Assembly: GCA_007129635.1 (NCBI GenBank)
Contig: SKVE01000249.1
Coordinates: forward strand, 1 to 14,243
Length of the DNA: 14,243 nt
Reading direction: 5' to 3'
Source of the DNA: Planctomycetaceae bacterium
Lineage (GTDB): Bacteria; Planctomycetota; Planctomycetia; Pirellulales; Pirellulaceae
The translations under genes were made by a program, and so were the position numbers. How positions within the stretch are numbered: the first letter of the stretch is position 1; every line of letters begins with the position of its first letter. Positions 1 to 7,415 of this stretch are shown here, piece after piece. Under the pieces are notes generated by a model that searched no databases, was not told the origin of the DNA, and saw nothing but the letters and a program-made list of their open reading frames with translations.

Positions 1-475
1 CCTGGAACAGTTATCGTGCAAAAAGCAAAGCTGACGCAAAAACAAAGCGGCGTCAAGCCACCGCACTCCAAAACGGCTCGACCTCATGCCAGGAGCTTCT
101 GCGCAGAACAAAAACGGGATCGAGGACATTGGCCTTGACAAGCAGGAATTGAAATCGACTCCAAACGCACCGGTGCTCTTGGAACTTGACGAAAGGCGGG
201 AGCGCGAGTCTAATTACGTGGGGTAGGCACCCGGCCGAGAGGATCTTGCCAATCACGGAGGCGCACGCATGAGTGAGGCCGAGGGGGTCGGGAGTCGTTT
301 TCGGCCAACGATCTACCACATGGAAAGCGGCTCACCCGAAAACGACTCCCGACGCCCGTTTCCGCTGATTCCACCAAGAAATACCTGGCCGGATGCTTAA
401 GAACTACGGCGTGGCCGCTCCTATCGCCTGCGGCGTAATTACGCCCTCCTTCACGAGCCGCCGATGGTTCTCGAA
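1..475. other. Intergenic region without a supportable gene
   Basis: Short open frames exist on both strands here, but none has a convincing ribosome binding site or a recognisable protein. The minus-strand frames are rich in Arg, Pro and Ser, as expected from non-coding GC-rich DNA. The stretch lies just downstream of the stop codon of the minus-strand beta-helix gene. It contains a small hairpin-capable pair (TGACGC at 32-37 with GCGTCA at 50-55) and the perfect 18-bp inverted repeat described separately. It could be a 3' untranslated or terminator region plus old repeat sequence. Confidence 0.5.
287..353. repeat. Perfect 18-bp inverted repeat with a 31-nt spacer
   Basis: The left arm GTCGGGAGTCGTTTTCGG (287-304) is exactly reverse-complementary to 336-353, with a 31-nt spacer. 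An 18-bp perfect match is far beyond chance at this distance. It could form a long hairpin in RNA, or be the ends of a small interspersed or miniature inverted-repeat element. It starts 123 nt beyond the end of the beta-helix gene. There is no T-run after either arm, so a standard intrinsic terminator is not supported. Function unknown. Confidence 0.75.
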
Positions 476-1525
476 TCATCGGCCATCCAACACCTCTTGC
501 ACGGCGACATTTCGGCAACGAGACACTTCGATTGCCTCGCCGCGTAGCGTGCCGCTGATCAACACGACGTTGCAGACCTGTACGCCCGTCGAATCTGAGA
601 TCCTCATCAATGGGCCGTCGTGGGCATGATCGAACACGCGCACGCCGTCGATGAGCAACCCGGTGATGTTTCGAACGTCTACGGGAAGCTCGCAGCTTTC
701 CGCGGTGACGTTCCGTATCGTCAGGCCCGTATGGCCAAGGTCACGGTTGTTCGTTCGGACCGCGTATCTGCAACGCACCGCGTGAACGTTGTCGACAAGG
801 TGGTTCTGCATCAGTTCGGCTGGTCCTCCATGATCGTGCATCACGTCGACGGCGTACAAGCTGTCTTCAGCATAGATATTGCGAAGCGTGATGTTGTCGG
901 CTCCATCGCACGCTTCCACGGCGCCCCGCAGGCGACTGCGGTAGACGCCGACATTGTCGACCAACACGTGGCTGATTGACCCCTCCGGCCGCCCCTCCAG
1001 CGAGACACCGTCGCGGCCGATGTCGCGGGCCTCGATGTCTCGGATCACCCCGCCGCGGATCGGCTGGTTCAAAACATTGCTTCGAACGAGGATGCCGTGT
1101 TGGGAGGCCTGAGTAAGCAGACCGCGCTGGATCGTGAAATCGCCGGCATAAATCACCAGCAGCGATTGCCTGCCGTCCTGCAGCCAATCGGTCCAATCAG
1201 CGTTACCATGCAGTTCGAAATCGGCCATCCGCACGCCCTCGGCGTGAATCTCCACCAGCGGCACGGGCTCGTGGCCCTCGGGCAAACGAGCATGCAGGCC
1301 CAGCAGGGTCAGCGGCTTGTCGATCACCAACGGTTCCTCCAGTTCGACCGGCCGATTGCGGTCGAAAAGAACCACCGAATGTGCTGGTGCCTGGTCGATG
1401 ACGGTCCGTGGCTCGCGATCGCCCGCCGCAATGAATCCCGCCGGCTCGGCGTTGGCGGCTGCACCACAAGCCCACGTAGCCAGTGCGGTGGCCACTATAA
1501 CAGCAATGCCTCTTCTACTGAACAT
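476..1525 (-). CDS. Exported parallel beta-helix (pectate-lyase-superfamily-like) protein
   Basis: This is a predicted secreted protein of about 349 residues. It begins with a clear signal peptide: MFSRRG, a hydrophobic stretch, then a cleavage-like site near ANA-EP (about residue 26). The rest is a series of short beta-rich repeats of the form 'x-IRDIEARDIG', 'ITLRNIYAED', 'LTIRNVTAESC' and 'LLIDGVRVFDH', typical of right-handed parallel beta-helices (PbH1 repeats; pectate lyase and GH28-like folds). No catalytic signature is recognisable, so the substrate is unknown; a polysaccharide is likely. The start is ambiguous. The ATG at 1525 has GGGAGG 5 nt upstream. An in-frame ATG at 1543 has AGGAAGG 7 nt upstream and adds six residues (MKREVT). 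The longer frame reaching 1657 is unlikely because it crosses the promoter-like sequence. It is divergent from the HzsA-related gene. Confidence 0.8.
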   Translation of the reverse strand: MFSRRGIAVIVATALATWACGAAANAEPAGFIAAGDREPRTVIDQAPAHSVVLFDRNRPVELEEPLVIDKPLTLLGLHARLPEGHEPVPLVEIHAEGVRMADFELHGNADWTDWLQDGRQSLLVIYAGDFTIQRGLLTQASQHGILVRSNVLNQPIRGGVIRDIEARDIGRDGVSLEGRPEGSISHVLVDNVGVYRSRLRGAVEACDGADNITLRNIYAEDSLYAVDVMHDHGGPAELMQNHLVDNVHAVRCRYAVRTNNRDLGHTGLTIRNVTAESCELPVDVRNITGLLIDGVRVFDHAHDGPLMRISDSTGVQVCNVVLISGTLRGEAIEVSRCRNVAVQEVLDGR

Positions 1526-1573
1526 CGTTACCTCCCGTTTCATGACGTTACCTTCCTCGTGGGAATTGTTTAT

Positions 1574-1579
1574 ATTATA
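1574..1579 (-). promoter_or_regulatory. TATAAT -10-like element for the beta-helix gene
   Basis: A perfect TATAAT lies on the minus strand 48 nt upstream of the ATG at 1525, within the divergent intergenic region. No good -35 is visible at 16-18 nt spacing. On the plus strand the same AT-rich patch contains TATACT (1576-1581), which could serve the HzsA-related gene at 1636. The patch stands out because its surroundings are GC-rich. Confidence 0.4.
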
Positions 1580-1635
1580 CTCCAATGGTCCGATATGCCC
1601 GCTCGTTCCCTTACCGAGAAGAAGGTGGCGCACCG

Positions 1636-4377
1636 ATGAAATGTATTTCCTTGCCATGGCCGTGGGTCGCAGTCGTCTTACTGGCTGCTGGATGGTGTAC
1701 GGTTCTGGGAGCCGAGAATCCGAACATGATCGTTATCCCCTCGTCTGCCGATCCCGATTCGGCAATCGGGCGAGCCGAACGCCTGTTCCAACTCGCCCAG
1801 CAACATCAGTTGGACGATGGGTTGGCCTGCGAGGCGGCTCGATTGTTGGACGATCCCGATCCGTTCGTGCAAGCCATCGCAGAATGGGCGCTGGCGACCA
1901 AGGTGAATCTGGAGAACAACGGTCAGGATGTCCGGTGGCCGCGGTCCGATCCACCGGATTGGTATGATCGCTGGACAGCGTTGGACGCCGATTTTCTGCT
2001 GACCGCTGATTATGTACGACAAGGCGCAGTGTGGGGTATCCACCACCAGCCCGCTTCGATGCTCGGTTCTGTGGACCTGATTCTGAAGCGAGCCACCGGC
2101 GTGTTGGACGAGCTTGTCCGATCGGCTGACGAACCTGCCAAACGGCAGTCGGCGGAACAACGCTTCGAGCAACTGCAGGCGATCCGCCAACAGTTGGCTC
2201 GACAAATCGACCAGTCACCCAGCGACCTGACCGCGCTACGCCATCTGTGGCTGCAAGCCCGTCGCACCGCGCGGTCGATCGTGTTGGCCCATCCGTCGGT
2301 GGATTTCGAACGCCTGGTTTACATGAAACGTCATGGGGCTCTGTTCGCGAACATCACCGGTTCGCAATACCCTTGGTCGCACAAACCGGGGGGCGACATT
2401 TATGTGCAGGAGGCATTGAATCCCGGAGCCACGACGCGAGCCGTCCTCGACGGGCAACTGGGTCCCGGGCACGTCCACGGCATCGATCTGGGTTGGGATG
2501 CCGACCGCGTCGTTTTTGGCTACGCTCGCCAACCGGACTGGCCGCCTCCGTGGGACACGATCAGCGGCGACTATGTGTTCCTGCTGCGCGGGCATCAACC
2601 GCCGACGCACCTGTACGAAATCGATGTGGACGGCAGCGGACTGAGGCAGTTGACCGGGCACGAGTACTGGAGCGATTTCGAGCCGACCTACTGCGCGGAC
2701 GATTCGGTCGTCTTCGCTTCGGACCGTTCGGGCCGCAGCAGCGAGTGCGGCAAGTTCAGTGCCGACCACACGGTCATCAATCTGTACCGCGTGTTCCCCG
2801 ACACAGGTCACGTGATCCGGTTGAACGATAACAAGGACATCGACCGCTATCCGCACAGCCTGGACAACGGGCTGATCGCTTACACTCGCTGGGACTACCA
2901 AGAGCGGCATTTCCTGGAGACGCACGCGGTCTGGACCATCCGGCCGGACGGCACGATGGCCGACGCCGTGTTCAACCAGCATCTTCGACCGCCTTACGGG
3001 CTGCGCGACACGCGCAGCGTACCCAGCAGCCAGAAACTGATCTCGATCGCCACGGGGCACCACACGTTGGCTTACGGTCCCATCGTGTTGATCGACGCGC
3101 GGCGCGGGATCAACCATTCGGACAGTCTCGAAATCGTCACACCGCGCGTGGTGCCTCAAGAAGGCCCTATGGCCGGTCGGCCCGTTGCTTCGGGTGGTCC
3201 GCCTGACCGGGGCGGCGTCTACAAGACACCCTGGGCCTTGTCCGAGACCTGCTTCTTGGCCTCGTACAGCTATTCCAGCAGTCTGACGGCCACGGGCTTT
3301 GCGGTCTATCTGGTCGACGTGTACGGGAACAAGGAATTGCTTGCTCGTGACCCGATCTATTCGTGTTCGTTCCCGATGCCGCTGAAACCGCGGCCACGCC
3401 CGCCTCAATTGCCGGACGTTTTGCAGCAGGATTCGATGCCGGCCACGGCCATCTGCTACGTAGGCGACGTCTACCAAGGCCTGGACGAGATTCCTCGCGG
3501 CCAAGTCAAGTCGCTGCGGATCGCCCAGCACGTCGGTTGGCCGCTGGACGATACGATCGGCGCCATGCGTTACATCCCGGGCAATGCCTGGACGCGCCAG
3601 TTCGGGCATTGGAATTGGGCGCCGGTGCGAGTGATCGGCGAGGTGCCGGTCGAGAAGGACGGGTCGGCCCAGTTCGTTGTTCCGGCCGATACGGCTGTCT
3701 ACTTCCAAGCGTTGGACGAGCACGGCATGGAGATCCGCCGCATGCGCACCCACGTGACGTTGCAAGCCGGTGAAACACGAGGCTGTACGGGTTGTCATGA
3801 GTCGCGTTTGCAAACACCTCAGACCACTTGGCAATCTTCCCTGGCGCTGCTGCGGCCGCCAAGCGTTCCCCAACCGCCGCCGTGGGGCTCGGACCGATTG
3901 GTGGGCTACGAGGCTCTGATTCAGCCCATTCTGAACGAGCGGTGCGTAAGCTGCCACGGCCCAGACGAACCGGACGGCGGACTGGATCTGAGCGACAGCC
4001 CGACCGTCGATGGATTCTACCAATCGTTTGCCACGCTGTTCGGTCGCAGTGCCGACGGCCAGATGAGCAAGCCCTGGATTTCGGTTGCCGATCGGCTGAG
4101 CGATTCCAGTGTCACGCAACCGTTTCAATTCGGATCGCATCGCAGCCGATTGATCGACGTGTTGCGCAACGACCCGTTGCATCAAGCCGAGGCTCAACTG
4201 AGTCCCGAGCAGTGGAGGACGCTGGTCACCTGGATCGACGCCAATGCCCCTTACCACGACCGCTTCTACAACCGTCGCCCGTCGGGCGGAGGAGCCCCTC
4301 GACGTGAGATCGCCGCTCAGTTCGATTGCTCCGTGACAAACCTTTTTCAACAACAGACAGCCCCGCATGAGCAATAG
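1636..4377 (+). CDS. HzsA-related dihaem protein with PD40 beta-propeller repeats
   Basis: This is a predicted exported c-type cytochrome of 913 residues. It has an N-terminal signal peptide (MKCISLPWPW, hydrophobic core, cleavage near VLGA-EN), then a helical region with HEAT-like and coiled-coil character (about 30-230). A TolB/PD40-like propeller follows, with blades such as 'YEIDVDGSGLRQLTGHE' and 'VVFASDRSG'. Next is a beta domain with the family-typical 'EKDGSAQFVVPADTAVYFQA' segment. Two CxxCH haem motifs follow: CTGCH (717-721) and CVSCH (770-774). This order matches the planctomycete family named after the hydrazine synthase alpha subunit. Similarity alone does not imply hydrazine synthesis, and no beta or gamma subunit genes are present. 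The chosen ATG has AAGGTGG about 7 nt upstream; the longer frame from 1585 would lack a signal peptide. The natural role is unknown, with periplasmic electron transfer the best guess. Confidence 0.85.
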   Translation: MKCISLPWPWVAVVLLAAGWCTVLGAENPNMIVIPSSADPDSAIGRAERLFQLAQQHQLDDGLACEAARLLDDPDPFVQAIAEWALATKVNLENNGQDVRWPRSDPPDWYDRWTALDADFLLTADYVRQGAVWGIHHQPASMLGSVDLILKRATGVLDELVRSADEPAKRQSAEQRFEQLQAIRQQLARQIDQSPSDLTALRHLWLQARRTARSIVLAHPSVDFERLVYMKRHGALFANITGSQYPWSHKPGGDIYVQEALNPGATTRAVLDGQLGPGHVHGIDLGWDADRVVFGYARQPDWPPPWDTISGDYVFLLRGHQPPTHLYEIDVDGSGLRQLTGHEYWSDFEPTYCADDSVVFASDRSGRSSECGKFSADHTVINLYRVFPDTGHVIRLNDNKDIDRYPHSLDNGLIAYTRWDYQERHFLETHAVWTIRPDGTMADAVFNQHLRPPYGLRDTRSVPSSQKLISIATGHHTLAYGPIVLIDARRGINHSDSLEIVTPRVVPQEGPMAGRPVASGGPPDRGGVYKTPWALSETCFLASYSYSSSLTATGFAVYLVDVYGNKELLARDPIYSCSFPMPLKPRPRPPQLPDVLQQDSMPATAICYVGDVYQGLDEIPRGQVKSLRIAQHVGWPLDDTIGAMRYIPGNAWTRQFGHWNWAPVRVIGEVPVEKDGSAQFVVPADTAVYFQALDEHGMEIRRMRTHVTLQAGETRGCTGCHESRLQTPQTTWQSSLALLRPPSVPQPPPWGSDRLVGYEALIQPILNERCVSCHGPDEPDGGLDLSDSPTVDGFYQSFATLFGRSADGQMSKPWISVADRLSDSSVTQPFQFGSHRSRLIDVLRNDPLHQAEAQLSPEQWRTLVTWIDANAPYHDRFYNRRPSGGGAPRREIAAQFDCSVTNLFQQQTAPHEQ

Positions 4378-4385
4378 CCTCCGCT

Positions 4386-4405
4386 ATCGGCACATATGTG
4401 CCGAT
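4386..4405. promoter_or_regulatory. Perfect 20-bp palindrome upstream of the sulfatase promoter
   Basis: ATCGGCACATATGTGCCGAT is perfectly self-complementary over 20 bp. It lies 8 nt after the stop codon of the HzsA-related gene and ends 20 bp before the putative -35 box of the sulfatase promoter. The zero-spacer dyad and its position suit an operator for a dimeric transcription factor. As RNA it could fold with a short loop, but no T-run follows, so an intrinsic terminator is less likely. Confidence 0.6.
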
Positions 4406-4425
4406 CAATGTCCGCGATTGCGTAA

Positions 4426-4454
4426 TTGAGATCCCGTCGTTGGCATGTTACACT
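4426..4454 (+). promoter_or_regulatory. Sigma70-like extended -10 promoter for the sulfatase gene
   Basis: TTGAGA (4426-4431), a 17-nt spacer, and TACACT (4449-4454) preceded by TG at 4446-4447 make a good housekeeping-type extended -10 promoter. Transcription would begin near 4461, giving a leader of about 50 nt before the sulfatase start. This suggests the sulfatase can be transcribed separately from the HzsA-related gene. Confidence 0.55.
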
Positions 4455-4509
4455 GCCGGAGGTGTGTCTTGCAAACGCTAGCCTTTTGCACCCGAAGGAG
4501 CCCATCGTG

Positions 4510-6027
4510 ATGTGCTCGCGTATGTTCCAACTCGCTTGTGTCGTTCCCATGCTGTTTTTCGCTTGCCTCGGAACTGCACAAGCGGGTGCTCCACCGGATC
4601 AGCGGCCTGATATCCTGATTCTGATGCCGGATCAGTGGCGGGGAGATTGCCTGTCGGTCCTGGACCATCCCGCCGTACGGACGCCCGAGTTGGACAAGCT
4701 GGCCAGGCAAGGGACGTTGTTCCGCCGAGCCTACGCGACCGTGCCGTCATGCATTCCCGCACGCTATGCCATGCTGACCGGATTGTTTCCTCAGACCAGC
4801 GGGGTGGTCGGCTACCGAGGCGGCATTCCGATCACCGTGCCCACCAAGCCGCAGATCCTGCGCGACGCGGGTTACAGCACGGCGCTGGTGGGGCGCAATA
4901 TGCACCAGTCGGTGGGCGCCGAAGCGCTGGGCTATCAGTGGAACATCGGCGGTTCCACCCACGTTACGGGCGATGACTACGACCAGGCTCTGCTGAAGGC
5001 CGCACCGGATACCGACGGCATCAAGGCATTGGTATCATCGATGGGCCTGAGCTACAACCACTGGCAAGCCGCGCCCTGGCCCTTGGCCGACGAATTACAT
5101 CCGACGACTTGGGTGGCCCAGCAAGCGCTGACCGTGGTCCAGCAGACATCAGCGAACGAGCCGCTATTTCTGACAGCATCGTTCTATGCGCCGCACCCGC
5201 CGTTGTTTCCGCCTCCGCGATATTTCGACGCTTATCTGGAGAAAGAACTGCCCGAACCGGCCCGCGGCGACTGGGTCGATTGGGACGAGATCACCCCCAA
5301 GGGCTCGCACGGCGGCAGCCGCGTGTTGCTTGAAGGCCAGCGACTGCGAAACGCTCAGGCCGGGTATTTCGGGCTGATCGAGCAGCTTGACGACGAGTTT
5401 GCGCCGTTGGTGGCCGCCTTCCAGGCTCGTAGTGAAAAGGCCGGGCGGCCTTGGGTGATCGTCTTCACCTCGGACCACGGCGAGATGCTGGGCGACCATG
5501 GCTATTTCCGCAAGTGCGAGCCTTACGAGGGATCAGCGAACATCCCGATGATGATCGTGGGTTCGCCGGAATTGCGTTTTCGAGCCGGGCAGCGGTCGTT
5601 CCAGCCGGTTGCCCTCGAAGACCTTCTGCCCACGCTCACCGAGTTGGCCGGGATCGAAACGCCCGAAGTGGACGGCGTCAGTCTGGTGCCGGTACTGCGA
5701 GGCGAAGAGGAAGAGGTCCGGCCGTGGCTCCATTTCGAGCACTCGCCGATCTACAGCCAGCCGCAAGGCTTCCACGCGTTGACCGATGGCCGGATGAAGT
5801 ACATCTGGCGTCCGGCAAACGGGACCGAGCAGTTGTTCGACCTGGACACCGATCCGTTGGAAGAGCGTGACTTGAGCGCTGAACCCGCGAGCCGCGATCA
5901 GCTTCAACGATGGCGCCGTTTGATGATCGAGCGATTGGCGCCCCGACCGGAAGGCTTCTCCGACGGTCAACAATTGATTCCCGGCCGACCTTACCCTCCG
6001 GTTCAGGCGAGTGTGACGCGAGGGTAA
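4510..6027 (+). CDS. Exported type I (formylglycine) sulfatase
   Basis: This is a predicted secreted sulfatase of 505 residues. The signal peptide is MCSRMFQLACVVPMLFFACL with cleavage near AQA-GA. The N-terminal metal-site region 'ILILMPDQWRGDCLS' is followed by the sulfatase signature around CIPAR. Its Cys (residue 81, codon at 4750) is the one converted to formylglycine. The C-terminal metal-site motif 'FTSDHGEMLGDHG' and the family-typical 'FDLDTDPLEERDL' and 'IPGRPY' segments are present. All core motifs are intact, so activity is expected, probably on a sulfated sugar polymer; the exact substrate cannot be read. A maturing enzyme must be encoded elsewhere. GAAGGAG (4494-4500) lies 9 nt before the ATG. 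An in-frame GTG at 4507 is an alternative start with 6-nt spacing. An upstream ATG at 4426 overlaps the promoter and is rejected. Confidence 0.92.
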   Translation: MCSRMFQLACVVPMLFFACLGTAQAGAPPDQRPDILILMPDQWRGDCLSVLDHPAVRTPELDKLARQGTLFRRAYATVPSCIPARYAMLTGLFPQTSGVVGYRGGIPITVPTKPQILRDAGYSTALVGRNMHQSVGAEALGYQWNIGGSTHVTGDDYDQALLKAAPDTDGIKALVSSMGLSYNHWQAAPWPLADELHPTTWVAQQALTVVQQTSANEPLFLTASFYAPHPPLFPPPRYFDAYLEKELPEPARGDWVDWDEITPKGSHGGSRVLLEGQRLRNAQAGYFGLIEQLDDEFAPLVAAFQARSEKAGRPWVIVFTSDHGEMLGDHGYFRKCEPYEGSANIPMMIVGSPELRFRAGQRSFQPVALEDLLPTLTELAGIETPEVDGVSLVPVLRGEEEEVRPWLHFEHSPIYSQPQGFHALTDGRMKYIWRPANGTEQLFDLDTDPLEERDLSAEPASRDQLQRWRRLMIERLAPRPEGFSDGQQLIPGRPYPPVQASVTRG

Positions 6028-6149
6028 ATGATCGCCGACAACTCGACCGTCCATCCGTAGGTACTCGATGAACCTCAGCCGAACTCGGCGAACCTCGGTG
6101 CCTGCCCCGCATCCCCCCAACCACTTCCTCGAACCTTCCGGAGACTGTT

Positions 6150-7394
6150 ATGTTGGATCGCTATCATCTGTGCTTCGTATTGTTGGTATGTCTGACGACG
6201 GGCGCCGTCGCGAGGGCTCAATCGTCGGCGTCCGGCTCGCAAACCGCCGGCCCTACGCCACGCGTCTTTCTGCTCGATGGCACCGCAATCGCCGAGGCCC
6301 GCGCGGCGGTCATGTCGGGCGACAAGCGATTCTTGCCTGCCGTGCAACAACTGCGTTCGGAAGCCGATGCCGCAATGAACCAGGGTCCGTTTTCGGTCGT
6401 TTCCAAACCGCAAACGCCGCCCAGCGGTGACAAACACGATTACATGAGCCAAGGGCCGTACTGGTGGCCCAATCCCGACACGGACGATGGCCTGCCCTAC
6501 GTGAACCGGGACGGCCAGGTGAACCCCGAATCACGAGAATTCGATAATGGGACCAAAGGTCGGATGGAGGCAGCCGTCAAGACGCTTGCTCAAGCGTACT
6601 ACTTCACGGACCATCCGCCGTATGCCGAGCGGGCCGCGCTGCTGCTGCGAACCTGGTTTTTGGACCCGGCGACTCGCATGAACCCCCACCTGGAGTTTGG
6701 CCAGCGGATTCCCGGCCGCACCACTGGACGAAGCACCGGCACGATCGAGATGCGCACTCTTCCGGAATTGCTTGATGCCGTCGGGCTGCTGGCCGAATCG
6801 AAAGCTTGGACGGCGACCGACCAGGAAGCGTTGACCGTGTGGTTCCGCGAGTATCTTCAGTGGCTGGTAGAAAGTTCGCACGGCAAGAGCGCGGCCCGCG
6901 CTCGGAACAACATCGGCACCTGGTTCGATGTGCAAACGGTCGGCGTCGCCCTGTTCGTCGGCCGCGACGAGATCGCCCGCGACATCCTGCAGACGCGTGG
7001 GCTGCAGCGGATCGCCGCACAGATCGAGCCCGACGGACGCCAGCCTCGTGAGTTGGCTCGCACTCGCCCCTCCGGCTACAGCTCCATGAACTTGCGAGCT
7101 TTCCTGAGCCTCGCCCGCCTGGGAGACCACGTGGAGGTCGACTTGTGGAATCACCGCACCGATGACGGTCGCAGCATCCGCGCCGCGCTGGACTACCTGG
7201 TGCCCTACGCGGACGGGTCGCAGCCGTGGCCGCACAAGGATATGCATCGCCCGACCTGGACCGCGCTGGTACCCGCGTTGCGTATCGCCGCCCATCAATA
7301 TCAGCATCCGCCGTACGAGGAATTGGCCAAACAATTGGCAGGCGACCGCTTCACGCAGGATCGCATGCAATTGCTTCACCCCATGCGAGAATAA
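6150..7394 (+). CDS. Exported alginate-lyase-family protein lacking the usual active-site His
   Basis: This 414-residue protein has a signal peptide (MLDRYHLCFV, hydrophobic core, cleavage near ARA-QS). It carries the hallmarks of the alginate lyase family of PL5-like (alpha/alpha)-toroid proteins: 'HDYMSQGPYWWPNPD' (96-110), 'IPGRTTGRSTGTIE' (187-200), 'ARNNIGTWFDVQ' (251-262) and 'YSSMNLRAFLSLARLG' (310-325). Family members usually read NNHGTWYD at the third motif, where the His is the catalytic residue by analogy with A1-III alginate lyase. Here it is Ile255 and the neighbouring Tyr is Phe, so activity may be altered or lost. That comparison is from memory, not alignment. CCGGAGA lies 6 nt before the ATG. 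The gene follows the sulfatase by 122 nt on the same strand and may be co-transcribed with it. Probable role: periplasmic cleavage or binding of a uronate-containing polysaccharide. Confidence 0.85.
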   Translation: MLDRYHLCFVLLVCLTTGAVARAQSSASGSQTAGPTPRVFLLDGTAIAEARAAVMSGDKRFLPAVQQLRSEADAAMNQGPFSVVSKPQTPPSGDKHDYMSQGPYWWPNPDTDDGLPYVNRDGQVNPESREFDNGTKGRMEAAVKTLAQAYYFTDHPPYAERAALLLRTWFLDPATRMNPHLEFGQRIPGRTTGRSTGTIEMRTLPELLDAVGLLAESKAWTATDQEALTVWFREYLQWLVESSHGKSAARARNNIGTWFDVQTVGVALFVGRDEIARDILQTRGLQRIAAQIEPDGRQPRELARTRPSGYSSMNLRAFLSLARLGDHVEVDLWNHRTDDGRSIRAALDYLVPYADGSQPWPHKDMHRPTWTALVPALRIAAHQYQHPPYEELAKQLAGDRFTQDRMQLLHPMRE

Positions 7395-7415
7395 GCACCC
7401 CCTCGTCGAATCCTA

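Noticed and set aside
2236..4374. A 712-codon open frame on the minus strand, opposite the HzsA-related gene
   Set aside because: It mirrors the true gene almost end to end, is rich in Arg, Val and Gln with no recognisable motif, and arises from GC-biased third codon positions. The plus-strand gene has a signal peptide and two haem motifs.
4426..4509. Upstream ATG extending the sulfatase by 28 codons
   Set aside because: It overlaps the -35 box of the likely promoter, has no ribosome binding site and would bury the signal peptide.
4469..4510. A 13-codon leader ORF (TTG start after GGAGG) whose TGA overlaps the sulfatase ATG as TGATG
   Set aside because: The predicted transcription start near 4461 falls inside the GGAGG, so the leader would lack its ribosome binding site. 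The TTG start and short length add no support.
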